Below, piece after piece: positions 35,301 to 47,300 of a DNA stretch of 64,000 nucleotides; the first letter of the stretch is position 1; each line of letters opens with the position of its first letter. The notes under the pieces were generated by a model. The model did no database searches, was not told where the DNA came from, and was given only the letters and a program-made list of their open reading frames with translations. The DNA lies in NCBI RefSeq assembly GCF_034190915.1, contig NW_026947484.1:136870982-136934981 (forward strand), read 5' to 3'. The stretch is from Cavia porcellus (taxonomy: Eukaryota > Chordata > Mammalia > Rodentia > Caviidae). The translations under genes and the position numbers were made by a program.

Positions 35301-38300
35301 TCCAAAAACAACCAGAACACAAGAGGAAAAGAAACAAGTGCTAAGACATTAATAACTGGTCATCAAGGAAAATGTAATACAAATGTTGGTGTATGATTCA
35401 TGCTACCTCCTATTGACTGAAATATTCTCAAAGTACCCGGTGGATCAGGGATTGCTATTCACATCACTTTCCCTTTCTGCATCTCCCAATACTGTGGAAG
35501 CCTGTACCCTTGGGTTTCTCAACATATCCCATCAGCACTCATCATCCCTCAGGTCCTACGGTAGCGAGACTCTCAAGCCAGCAGCACCCACCTGGCTGCA
35601 GCACTCGAATCTCCAGCAGGTTAGAGGTCCTCTCTGCCAGTCGTGTCCAGGTGTTGTTGTAGTTCCTCCGCCACAGCTCTGCCACGCACTGATACTTGCC
35701 CGCTTCTGTGTCACTGGCCCGGCTGATGCTCAGGCGGACATTGTTGCTGGACTCAGCCTTCTCGATGGCAGTTCGGGTTCGGAAGGTGGAGGACCTGTCT
35801 CCCCACTGGACCCCTCCATCCCGTGTGAAGGTCACCAGATCATGGAACTCAACAGTGCTCACTGGCTGGAAGCGCCACGTCACCGACACAGGGACCCGGG
35901 CCGGGTAGTGGGGCTTGATGATGCATTGCAAGTCGAAGGAATCGCTGTAGGTCACTCCTGGTGTCCGGGAAATGGCTGTGACCGCAAAGCCTGTTTCTAG
36001 AGAGAGAGCAGAGAGTCAACCAGAGGAGGCACCTGGCTTTCTTGGGGCAGCGTGACATCAGTGACAGGGCTACTAGGAAAGTCAGAGTATACCGCAGTGG
36101 CCCAGAGCTTCCTGTTCGTATCGGTACTAAAGCTCCCTGGTCTCCACAGGGGGAGGCCTGAAGTTCTCCACGTGAGACTCTCACATGGATCTGCTTTAGA
36201 TCCTCTCTAGAATCAGACACCATTGCCTTCTAGGGGCTGATCACATGTAGCCAGGACTATGTCTAGAAAACCTGAGATTTCATGCAAAAACGGGAGGAAA
36301 AGGCCCTTAAGTCAGGCCCTTAAGTCCACCAGCCTGGCCTTTTCTTCCCTTGCCTTCGAATGTTTGGGTGCCCCAGAAGGGAGGCAAATGCAGGAGGCCT
36401 CAATTCCCTCCTCACTTCCTCCACAGAAGCTGGGGCAGAGGCAGTAAGGTACCCACAGCAGGAGGGACTGATCTTCAGCAGGTGACCTCAGCTGAGGTGG
36501 GGAACAATGGTCCTTAATTAGGGTTCTGCAGTCTCAGGGGGTGGTGAGTTTTTCAGGATTCCTTGTTGAAAGGGCAGCATCACTAAACCCTCCATACTCA
36601 CTCCTCAGTCTAGTGCTATGGGTTCCTTCAGTCCGGAAATACTATTCTTTGTTAGTATACTGTATAAAATCAGAAAACTAGTAGCAGCCAGAATTCATTG
36701 AGCACTATCTATGTGCCACACATGGGGCCAACTCTGTTCTTGCCAAATCTCACTGAATCAAACAAGTGTGTAGGGTAAGATTAACTGCTCCTTTGCACAG
36801 GGCACGGAGGAGTAAAATAAACTGTCCAGCACCGAGGAGCTAGGAAGTGGCAGAATCAGGCTACAAACTTGCATGTAGCTGATTTTGGGGCCTTATGCTG
36901 TTGCTTTCTCCACGGGAAGTGAAGCACAATAGCTAAGGACATAGATGCTGCAACCAGCTGTCCAACTGTGACAGCTCCTAGCTGTGTGATGTTAAACCAA
37001 TGATCTAACTGCTTTCTGCTTGTTCCCCCATCTGGAAAATGGGTTCTTGTGAAGATTAAATAAATATCTGTGAAATGCTTGGTGTAATATGTGGCGCACA
37101 GTTTTAAAAACTAGGTTTGCTTAAGAAACAAAATGGACATAAAGGAAATTAAACTTTACAGATGAAAAGCAAGGCACATGATGAAGCGTCTTCCTTTCCA
37201 GGGTAGGTTATCAGACAAAATGTGCTGAAAACTCAGGATCTTTTTTTTTTGTTTTGTTTTTTTGGTGCCAGGATTGAACTCATGACCTCACACTCACCAG
37301 GTAAGCACTTACGCCACTGAACTAAATCCCCAGCAAAACTCAGGATCTTCAATTTGGATTTCATAACATATATCCTTAAAACACTCAGAGCCTACACCCT
37401 CCCCAAAAAACAAAAGACTCATGCTCAAACATTAAGCAGTTATTTATGGACCTACAGATAGCATGCATTACCCCAAAAGGTGTACAGAAAAGGACCTTGG
37501 GGACCGGGCTAGCACAAGGCATTCCTGGCTTCACACCTCAAGGGGAGACAGCTTCTCTACACCAGTGACTCTCCCAAGCTAATGAGGAATGTGTCATGGT
37601 CAACGTATGATGCAGTATGTAGTCTACGGACTACAGTACGTACAATATCTGAACAGTTCACATGCACAGACATCACAGTCTATGGGCATTTGGAAGATGC
37701 TCTGCCTGTTACCTTAGCCATACCACTTGTGACTGTCACCTTCCTCCTGAGATGGGATCACACCTAACTGTACTGATAAGAAAACTGTGTGCTGTTGTTG
37801 ACGTTAGACGGAAAAGACAATCTTTATCTACAATGCTCTCCTGTTTTTCTCTGGCCTACTACCTTGGGCCACCCTAACGATGGCTTCAGCCAGAGATGTC
37901 CTGGAGGAGAAGCAAGCGGATAGAGTTGGCCCCAGGATACCAGTCCCCCTCAGGATACTTTGGCTGTGGGGACTGCTAGACATGGTGAATATAGAAATGC
38001 TCTGAGAATGACCTGAGTCAGCAGAAGTACTTCTACAGAGAAAATCCTGGCTCACTCTAACCCTGCCTCAGACACTGCTCACCACCAGTGCAAGCAACGC
38101 TGTGCACCCTAAGCTTTCCCCTCCGATGCCCAGCACAGGCACAAGCACAGGGACTGAAATCATCAGGAACAGCAATAGCAGGAGGAAGTTTCTAGAGCCA
38201 AGAGATGTAAGCCACACGATTATTGCAAAGAGCAAATTCATCTTTGGACTTTTTAAAAAATTTTTTTGTACCAGGAATTGAACTCATGACCGTGTATTTG

Positions 38301-41300
38301 CCAGACAGGCACTTGCGCTACTGAGCTATATCCCTGGCCCCTCATCTCTTAGATTTTTAAAGAGCAAATGTAAACCTCACCTCAGAGTGCAGAAAAGTAG
38401 AGGTCTTGTTCTTAGACAAAGCCAGTGGGGGCTGCCATTACCAGACATTCTGACAGTACCACCAGCTCAGCCTGTGAGGTGACATGGACCCTGAGAGTGG
38501 GATGTAATGTTGCTGAGGATAACTGATGCCAGCCTCCTGATAAACAGAAGACCTGACATGACAAATTATCTTCCTAGCAAAGTGAAAGACTGGTCTTTCA
38601 AAATTTAATATACTGATTGTATTTGGCAGATAAAAGTTGACACGAGCCTTTTTAACTACCCCATGAGAAGTAAATCTAATATTCTTTAGTTTTAGCAAAT
38701 CTCAAGGTATCTTTTTTTTTTCATGCTAATAAGGAAATGGATTTCTTAAGTAGGAGGCTTACAGAGGAATGGATAAAAGCACAGGCCTTGAAAAATGTTA
38801 AGATGGAATGCTGGTTTCCTGGGCTCACACTGTGGGTCAGTCACTTAAAAACTGTCATCTTGGAGCTGGGGATTTAGCTCAGCGGCATAAGCGCCTGCCT
38901 TGCAAGCAGGCAGTCATGAGTTCGATCCCCAGTACCGATAAAAAGGAAAAAGAGAAAAAAAAAAAAAAACCTGTCATCTTGGGCAAATTAGCTGCCCTTT
39001 CTTAGTTTCCTATCTAATTAAACTTGGCTTGGTAAAGCTTCAGTAGAACAACTAAACCCAAGTGCTCAGACGCAGTCAGAAACACACCAATACTAAAGAA
39101 ATGGTAAAGGACTTTCCTATGCTGCTCTGCCAACTTTCAGGAGGGCTGGCTGTGGGCCTCAGAGCAGGAGGCCGGAAGGCCAGGAGAACAGTGCTGTAGA
39201 GTTCAGTTGTTTCTCTCCCTCTCTTCCAGGCAGTTTTGACAGTAACCTTCCTGCTGGGCAGCGGACCTAACCCAGCTTGAATCTCAGCCCTAGATATGGT
39301 AACACTGCCCAAAGTTGCTAGCTCTGGCTGCTTCACCATCCACTACCCTGCCCATTCAACCCTCAAGAGTCTTTTCTATGAAAGAAGGTACAATGGTGTC
39401 CCACCAGAACTCTGATATAAACGTCATTGGGGAACAGCCTTTCGAGCAGTCCCATTCCTCACTTACCGAGAGCTGTGATGGAGACGAGGGTGCTGGCCCG
39501 GCGCTCCCCGACAATCTGCCACTCACCATCCACTGCCCGCACCCATTCGGTCACATGACATTCGTACTGGCCCTCGTCCTCCTTCCTGCTGTTGAAGATG
39601 CCCAGGCTGAAGGAGTTGGGCTGCACCTGCTCCATCTGGATGCCCCCGAAGCTGCTGCGCTCCCAGTAAGATGAGCCCGGCTGCACAGTGCCATCTCGGT
39701 CTAGCCACATGATGTTGCTGCGGCGGTTCTGCCTGTCCACGAGCTGCCAGATGACAGAGAAGCGGCCCTGCAGCCTGCCCGCTGTGCGGACACTGCAGGA
39801 GAAGTGCAGGTCCTCCCCCTCGAGGACGACGCTGGCGTTGCTGGCTACCTCCACGGAGATGCTGCTCTCTGAGGAGAGGAGAGAGGGCCATGTTGGGGTC
39901 ATGATGGTCTCCACGGTGCCCTCCCCACTGATACTACCACAGGGTGTGTGCAAATGGAATTCGTATTTCATATTCATAGACAGTGAGCTCAGAGGAAAAG
40001 AAATACTCTAACATTTCATGCTGAAAGATCTAGCTGGTGGCAGGCATCACCTCCTATGATTCTAGATCTGAAACCTAGGAAGTTCTTTGCTACATGCAGA
40101 GGACTGGGGTAATGAGGTTCTGAGACTGAGTCAGAATCTAAGAAATACAGTTTAATGGCATGATGTTTAGGACATAAAACAATTTATAGAGTAACCTATT
40201 TAGCTGGAGTTCAAAGCTTTCAACTTGGACTTTCAGCAAAATGAGTAACTCTCAGATCCTACTTTACCTCAGTCTTTCCCCGATTCGGTGCCACATCAGT
40301 TTAATAAAAGCTGAACATCGATAATGTATCCTTTGAGTCCTTTGCGGGGATATTAGAAAGACAAAAATGCCAGGAAGTATTTGGAAGATTGTATGTGCCT
40401 GTGTGTGTATCATAATGACACACAGATGGCTTGGTTTCTCACAGTATGTGGGGAATGAGTTTTCACACTTTCATGAATACAAAATAAACCAAAGCCAATG
40501 GCTCATCATCATCCATTCTCCTGTCTGTCCTCAGCCCTGCTCCCCACCTTGAAACATGCTGCCAATCAAATCTTGGGGAAAAGATCCCACGCCCCTCGCT
40601 AGTCTGCCCTTGTTACTAACTTGATAGCTGATCTCACTCAGTTAATGTTATACTCCTTAGTTTCTTCTTCTGTAACATTGGTGGGATGCTACTTTTAACT
40701 GTAGAATTTGAGACAATGTATACAGATTATCTAAGGCATAGCAAGGTTTCACAAAATGGTCAACATGGTGATGATTAATTTTACTATCGCCAATTAACTT
40801 TTGTTTTTATAAAGAGCAAGCATATCTTTATCTTAATTATGCAGATACTATCTTGAATAATGACCTATATTGAGTTCAAAAGGACACTGATTATTAAAGA
40901 ACACAAAGATCAGTACCATAACTACCTTGGCTCCAATTTTCTGGACATTAATACTTACAGTAATTTTAAACCAATCAATTAAATCAAATACCAGATTAGG
41001 AAGCACACCTGATTACTGAAGGAAACACACATATACACATAAATCAATCTTTTCTTCCCTTTATTTCTCCCAGAGGCAGAAACAAAGAAGAGTACAAGTC
41101 TCAGCATTTGGCTCTAGTTATGGTGAACATGGCTTTTACCCATTCTGGATGTACTTGTTTCATGTAAAAAATCAGATCTGTACAAAGTAGGAATAGTAGT
41201 TTTCCAGGAGGGCACTGTCCTCCAGGAGTCTTACTGAAGCAATCCATGGAGATGCAGAGGCTCCTGCAGAGCCCATCTATGGCATTAGAGGCTAAGAACA

Positions 41301-44300
41301 TGGATATGGAGCTCAGGTTCCTACATCCTAACTTGGTGACATTGAGGTTCCTACTTACCTATTGATGCTCAAGTTCTTCTGTGCAAAATGAAGGTACTGA
41401 CAGTGCCCACCTCTTAGGGTCGTAACACTGAGAGGATCAGATGAAGTACTTATTTTTTATCATCATTAATACTACTACTAATAATAATAATATTTAGAAG
41501 CATGGCATGGTGGGGCACACCTGTAATCCCAGCACTTGGGAGCTGAAGCAGGAGGACCGTTGCAAGTTTGACACCAGCCTAGGCTACAAAGTGAGCCCAA
41601 GGCCAGCCTGAACCACATAGTGAGACCCTGTCTCAAAAAGACAAGAAAAAAAGTCCTCTTTAGGGTAGAGACTTATCCTGCTGTTATCAAGTCACAGTGA
41701 GGTATTAAAGAGTGACTTCAGCCCAAAGGGAAGATATCCTTTTGCTTGTGCTATGCAGAAGAATGGCCTTCAGGGCATCATTCCCATCCTCCCTGTCACC
41801 CAATGGACTCCCTTACTGGCTTGTTATTCTAGGGGCTGCTGTTTTGCAGAAAGCCTGGAAAAATCCCATGGTTAGAAGAAGAGCTACTCTGGCAGGAGAG
41901 GTACAGGCAGTCACAGATCAGTGCTGCATTGCACATTATTACGATTCACACGGGTTCCCAGGCCTGTAAAAAGGTAGCCGACAAGTTAAAACTCTGGATT
42001 AGCTGAAAACTAGGACAGAACTAATGAGAATCTCAGTCCATGTTCACAAATGAAAATTTCCAATCGAGAGGCTGACGGTGTAGCACAAGCTAAGCGCAGA
42101 GCAGTGGATTTGGAGTTAGAAGCAATTGTGTCTAATGCGATGCAAGCTCAACTACTAACTGAACAGGCTCAGCCCTTTCGTTGAGTGGTGCTCTGACTTT
42201 ATTCATAGGGTGGATATAAGATTGGCCTCTACAGGGATTTGAGAGGTGGGAGCAGAGAAGGAGATAATTTATGCAGAAGCATTTTGGGCTCTTAGGAGAA
42301 AAGGCACCATTAAAGTCCAAGGTATGATCACCATTCCCGATGTGATTGTTGTTATTCTTTGGTAGACTTACCCAAGTGGCCTTGGGACAGGATCTGGTGG
42401 TGCTGGGGGACTTTAACTACCCAGTTATCTGCTGGAAAAGCAATATAGCAGGCCACAGATCATCAAACAGGTTCTTGGAAGGGATTTGGGGGAAATCTTT
42501 TAGTACAAAAGATACAGGAAGTAATCGGTGTGGCTGTCCTTCACGCCATCCTTACAAAACAATGAGGAATTAGTCACAGATTTTAAAGTAGAGAGTCTGT
42601 GGTTAAGGCAAGCACAGGCCAACAAGAAAATAGTGAAGAGACTGGGCATTCAACTCAACAATTTCAATTATACAAGTATTCAGCAAGCACCTACACTATG
42701 CAAAGCACCATGCTAGGCATTGCTGGGTGAGGTAGGGAGGCTAAGAAATAGAATTTCGTAATAATTAGGGGTGTGTGTACAGGTTTAAAAAAAAAAGCAA
42801 GCAAGAAAGAAACTAATCCTGTTGATAAGGAAAGAAAGTAGCAAGTCCTCTGTGTCTATTTTTGACTTCACACTTAAAGAGAAGTATTTTAAATATGTAA
42901 AAATGTAAAGGAAATCATTCCAAGACTAAGAGAAAGAATAGTCTGAGCATCCGAGAAAAGGTTAAAGGTTAGTTTTACAACTTTACCACCTCGTTTAAAA
43001 TTAAAGCATTGTTAATTCGTATTATCTTTTCACTAAAAACAGAACTATGAAAGGAAGAAGATTAATAGGAATACCATAACACTATGGGTATTTAAACACA
43101 ACATGCACAAACACTGGTCATCTCTGGAGTCCCCAGCAAGGGCTCTCCCCAGGCAGATAACATCAGTTTACAAGGAAGCAGGCCCCTCCTAAGCAACTGG
43201 AGATGGCCTAAGCTTTCAAAGGCATGCTCCAGGAAGACAGGACAGCCTGCCCACTACTTTTGTTCTTCAGGGCTGGGGATAGAACCTAGGGTGCTGAGCA
43301 TGCTAGGCAAGCACTCTACAAGCCACTGTTTTTAATAATGTAATTTCAATAGGGAAAACAATTATGGGAATGCCCACCTTTCTACCTGCAAAAACTCAAA
43401 CACTAAATCCCGCTTCATAATGTACTTTATGATTTAAAATCCTCACAAAGAAGACCAGCTCTCCTTAAGTGAGCTTTCAAGACAAGCCTCTGCCCACTTC
43501 TAGAACTTATTGCCACGTAAGAACGATCAGTACTCTGAGCTTGGTCGTTTTCCAAACTGAGCTGGCACTCTAGTGTTTACACTCAGCTGCTCAAGCTCAA
43601 GTCTGCAAGTACCTAGCCCCAGCCAGAGACACCTGCAATGTTCTGGGTGCCTGATGGCCAGCTGAGTGTGGGCAGGAGGCCTAGAGGAGGCCGTGAGGCT
43701 CAGTGGTCCTCTCTCTCTGTTTTTACCCTGAGTTTCATGGCTTGCCTCATTCCCCCTACTTCTCCTAGTGACACTAGCCACTGACTCAAGGACCAAGGAA
43801 GCACAAGCAGGTAACATGTCTCTTTACTTACTGAGGGGGAGGACAATGATGGGGATGTTCTTAGGACGCTTGCTTTCCTTGTCGATGAACTCCCCAGTGA
43901 CAGTTTTCTCTCGCTCAGTCACTCGACAGTTGTATTTCCCACTATCTTCCTGGCGAAGGTGGTAGATTTTCAGCACAAAGACACTGTCGCTCTCTTTGGA
44001 CACTTTAAGCTGTCCCCTGGCTTCCCGGTGGGCGAATTCATTGTTGAGAATTGGCACAGCATTAGGCCCCATGCTGGCAATGAGGGAGCTGTTGAAGGCC
44101 CAGGAGACAGCAAAGTAACGGTCAGGAATGTTTTGAGCCTCCAAGATGCATCTGAACTCCACTGGCTCACCCACCGTGTGCAGCCGCTTGTCTGTTTCCA
44201 GCCGAACGGTGAATTCTTTGTCTGAGAAAACAAACAACATGGATCCCTTCTGGGCATAAGTGGGCCGCAACTAACCAAACTGCATCAGCAAACTCCCACT

Positions 44301-47300
44301 GTTCTTGCCTGTCCTACAGGGAGCACACAGCACTTATCCTGAGAGAAACCCCAACTCCGACCCAGGTTATCTGAAGCCCAGAGAAATCACTGAACATCAC
44401 TGTATCCTAGCTAGACTCAGTTGGCCTAGGATCATGCTACTCTCACTAAGACCAATGGGGCTCTGTTCAAGGCTTCTGCTGTTCTTGATTAGTCCCCTAA
44501 AACCCAGGAGGAGTTCCTATTATCGTTTCAGTGGCAGACTGCAAAGGTTACCTTCATACATACACCATGTACTCCACGGAAGCAACACAATTACAAATGT
44601 TTTCAGCAGGTACTATAGAACTTACGCCCACAGAGCTTTATGAAATATAGTGACAGCGACCTAGCTGCTGACCCCAATCTTAGTAATTAATACTCAAAAA
44701 TGAAAATACTGAAATTCTCTCTCTACCCCCATGTGAATACTGGAAGTAAGACATGAATAAGAAAATCCTGATAATATTACCTAAGAAAATAAAAAGCAAC
44801 ATCATTTCACTGGTCTACCACCTGCTACAGGGTGCATGGTGTGGGAAGGTACCCACACCCACTTAACTGGGCAACCTCTTAATTGATCGAAGAACCTAAA
44901 CATTCTTTAAAGAACCAAACAGAGGAGAGAGACTCAAGAAAGACTCATAACCATGATGAAACATGGTCACCAACAGTGTTCCAGGCAATGGTACATGATG
45001 ACTATCAATGAATGAGACAGTTATGCAATCTCAGAGGTACCCCATTAGCAGAGGTGAGAGGAAAGAAAAGGAAATTGAGGGTTAAAGGAAACCTTTGTCC
45101 AAAGAAACAGAACCACAGAGCACTAGCTATAGGTGGCAGCTGTGACCTCTGCCCCAATCCCTCCTTGCAGTTCTAGCTCTGTTCCTCCAGAGAAGACATT
45201 GAGAAGAAACCAAATCATAGCAGCATGCCGGTTTCCTATAGATTCTTTAGCCTCAATCACAGCTTCCCTCCCCATTTGGCATTTGTAGGATTTTCCAGAG
45301 CTTCAGGACCCTTGACTTAATGATTCCAGGTCACATACACTCTGCACACAGATAAAAATCCTGTTTCCCTGAAGAAGGCAGGAGTCAGCTGTCTTACCCT
45401 CCCCTTTCCAGCAGCAGCTCAACGTCACACCTGCTTGCTCTCCATCACCACCCCTAATAAGCCTTCTCCCCTTCCCTCTAGTACCACGCTTGCTACCATG
45501 TGTGAGTCACCACTGCTTCCCTTTTCCAAGAGGCCAGACCTGAGAGATGCGGCTGGAAGAAGCAATTTTCCTCTGCCACGACCTCCTAGATGGATGCACC
45601 CATGTTATCTGTTCTCTGTTATTAGCCCTTGGGTCAACTAAAGTATAGTGATTCATAACCCAACATCAAGCTAACAGGCACTCCTACATAAATGCCAGTG
45701 TGGACATGCCAACATGACACAGAGCTTACTTTTCCATTTGCCCTGGTTAAGCTGGCACAACTGTGGCTTCCCTCTTTTTGGCAACCAAAAACATCCCACA
45801 GGAGTCCACCCATGGCTCAGGAAGCCTTCACATCTCCATGCTAAAGATACACGTTACCCCAACTCCTGCAGAGCACTTTGCTCTTGGCTACCCCTAGCCA
45901 ACCAACTGGAAAGGGATTTATGCCTCACTCCTTAGCTCACTGAAACCTGGCCTCTGGTCCTTCTCCCAGAATAAGTCACTGACCTAGCAAACAGCACCAA
46001 TGTTTCATTCTAGCCCATACCCACTGTCATAAGCAACAGTTCTGCCCAAGGGCCTCTGCACCCTGATTCTCCCTTGGATTCCATGACACCCTCCCTCCAG
46101 CTTCTCCTCCTACTTGCTTGGCCTTTTGTGCTTCTGTCTCACTAGGTCCTGCCCATTTGGGGTTAGTGCTGCTGTTCTCCTGAGCCTAGAAGGCTTTCCC
46201 TGGGCCTTCCTCACTCAGACGTTTGGTCTCCACCCAAGAGCCAGATAGTCTTGTGTTTTCATACTCTGTTTGTGGTTTGGTATTTCACACTCTGGTTTTT
46301 TTTTTTTTTTTTTTTTTTTTTGTGGTTCTATAGACCAAGGTTCAAGCATCCATTGACTGAAATTTACAAAACAAGAAAACAAGAACTTCCACTAATAGGG
46401 AGGCAGAGACTTTCAGGCAGGACTCCACATGTGCTTCCCTCCTCCCTCCTTCCCACAGTTCAAGGAACCCCAGTGCCCCAGGCCCAGCCCCAGCTCCAGG
46501 CTCTCAGCCAACACTAGGTACAAGAGCTCAGGCACTTCCAAGGGCTGCTAAGGTTTGAAGAATAGCTGGAAAACTCCTGGTCCACAGAGTGACTCCAAGC
46601 TCTATCTCTTAGTGTTCAGGCTTTGGCTACCTTTCCTTCCTTTCCTTTCTTCTCCCGCAGTTCAAACCCAGAACTCAGCATCTAGTCATGTTTGACTTTT
46701 CTCTGCTTGCCAAACAATCAAACAATGTTGAGACCACTCAAGTCATTACACTTCCAAGAGTTACTGGATTTGCCTAACAACTATTCCACCCAAGAAAAAC
46801 TTAAAAGAGCAAGAACCTTCATATTTACTGTGTTCCCAAAGCACTGTGGTCAGATGTCATTACAGCACTTTGTACTTCCTACTTGGCCACTGATCCTCGG
46901 GTCTACAAGCACCTCAAGTGCAGGGAGCTAGGTTACTCATCTCTGCCTCCCCTAGTGCCTCACACCACACTTTTAGTGCTATTGAGACTGATGACAGTTT
47001 ACTGAAGTGAAGTAAAAGAAGGGTAAAGTTGGATATGAGACCACTGAGCTTGAGACCAGTGCAGAGTCAAGTCACTACCCTTTTCCTTTCATTAAATCTT
47101 CCCCCTTGCTGGCTTAGCTTGGATACATTTGGAGGGTAAATTCAAAAAGCCCTAATTCCGAATGGGTAAGATTAAAATAAAGAAGATTAACTGATGCAAC
47201 CTAATTTAAAAAACATTAAGACTTAAAATTTGGTTCAGACTTTTGAAGCTGATCTTTAAACCATCCAGCAAGGAAAATGATAAATAGGAAATAAAGCTTC

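Larger units (their letters stand above)
23846..35591 (-). other. IGSF3: IGSF3 intron, Ig5 to Ig6 (largest internal)
   Basis: 11.7 kb, phase 1. Dense in repeats: L2 with a B1 insert near 24.2 kb, several ID and B1 elements, MIRs, a MER5, a MaLR LTR at 32.6-32.9 kb, a (GT)n microsatellite and an old LINE-like 3' end at 35.1-35.35 kb. A repeat-free patch with RFX-like motifs lies at 26.24-26.48 kb. Confidence 0.9.
35997..39466 (-). other. IGSF3: IGSF3 intron, Ig4 to Ig5
   Basis: 3.5 kb, phase 1. Contains two MIRs in opposite orientation (36.69-37.10 kb), three ID SINEs, and a third MIR split by one of those IDs (38.79-39.03 kb). Confidence 0.9.
39869..43831 (-). other. IGSF3: IGSF3 intron, Ig3 to Ig4
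   Basis: 4.0 kb, phase 1. Contains MIR remnants, a B1 at 41.5 kb, a CR1/L3-like endonuclease fossil at 42.38-42.61 kb with an L2-like piece just after it, and an ID fragment at 43.27 kb. Confidence 0.9.

Noticed and set aside
35383..36000. 205-codon plus-strand open frame
   Set aside because: Lies opposite the Ig5 exon and reflects its GC-rich codon pattern; no family similarity and no independent splice or promoter signals.
42346..42716. The CR1-like frames as a possible functional gene
   Set aside because: Only a short part of the endonuclease, with a frame change and no reverse transcriptase nearby; a fossil, not a gene.
46291..46321. Long T-run as the tail of a processed pseudogene
   Set aside because: No recognisable coding or SINE sequence on the tail's upstream side and no flanking duplication found.
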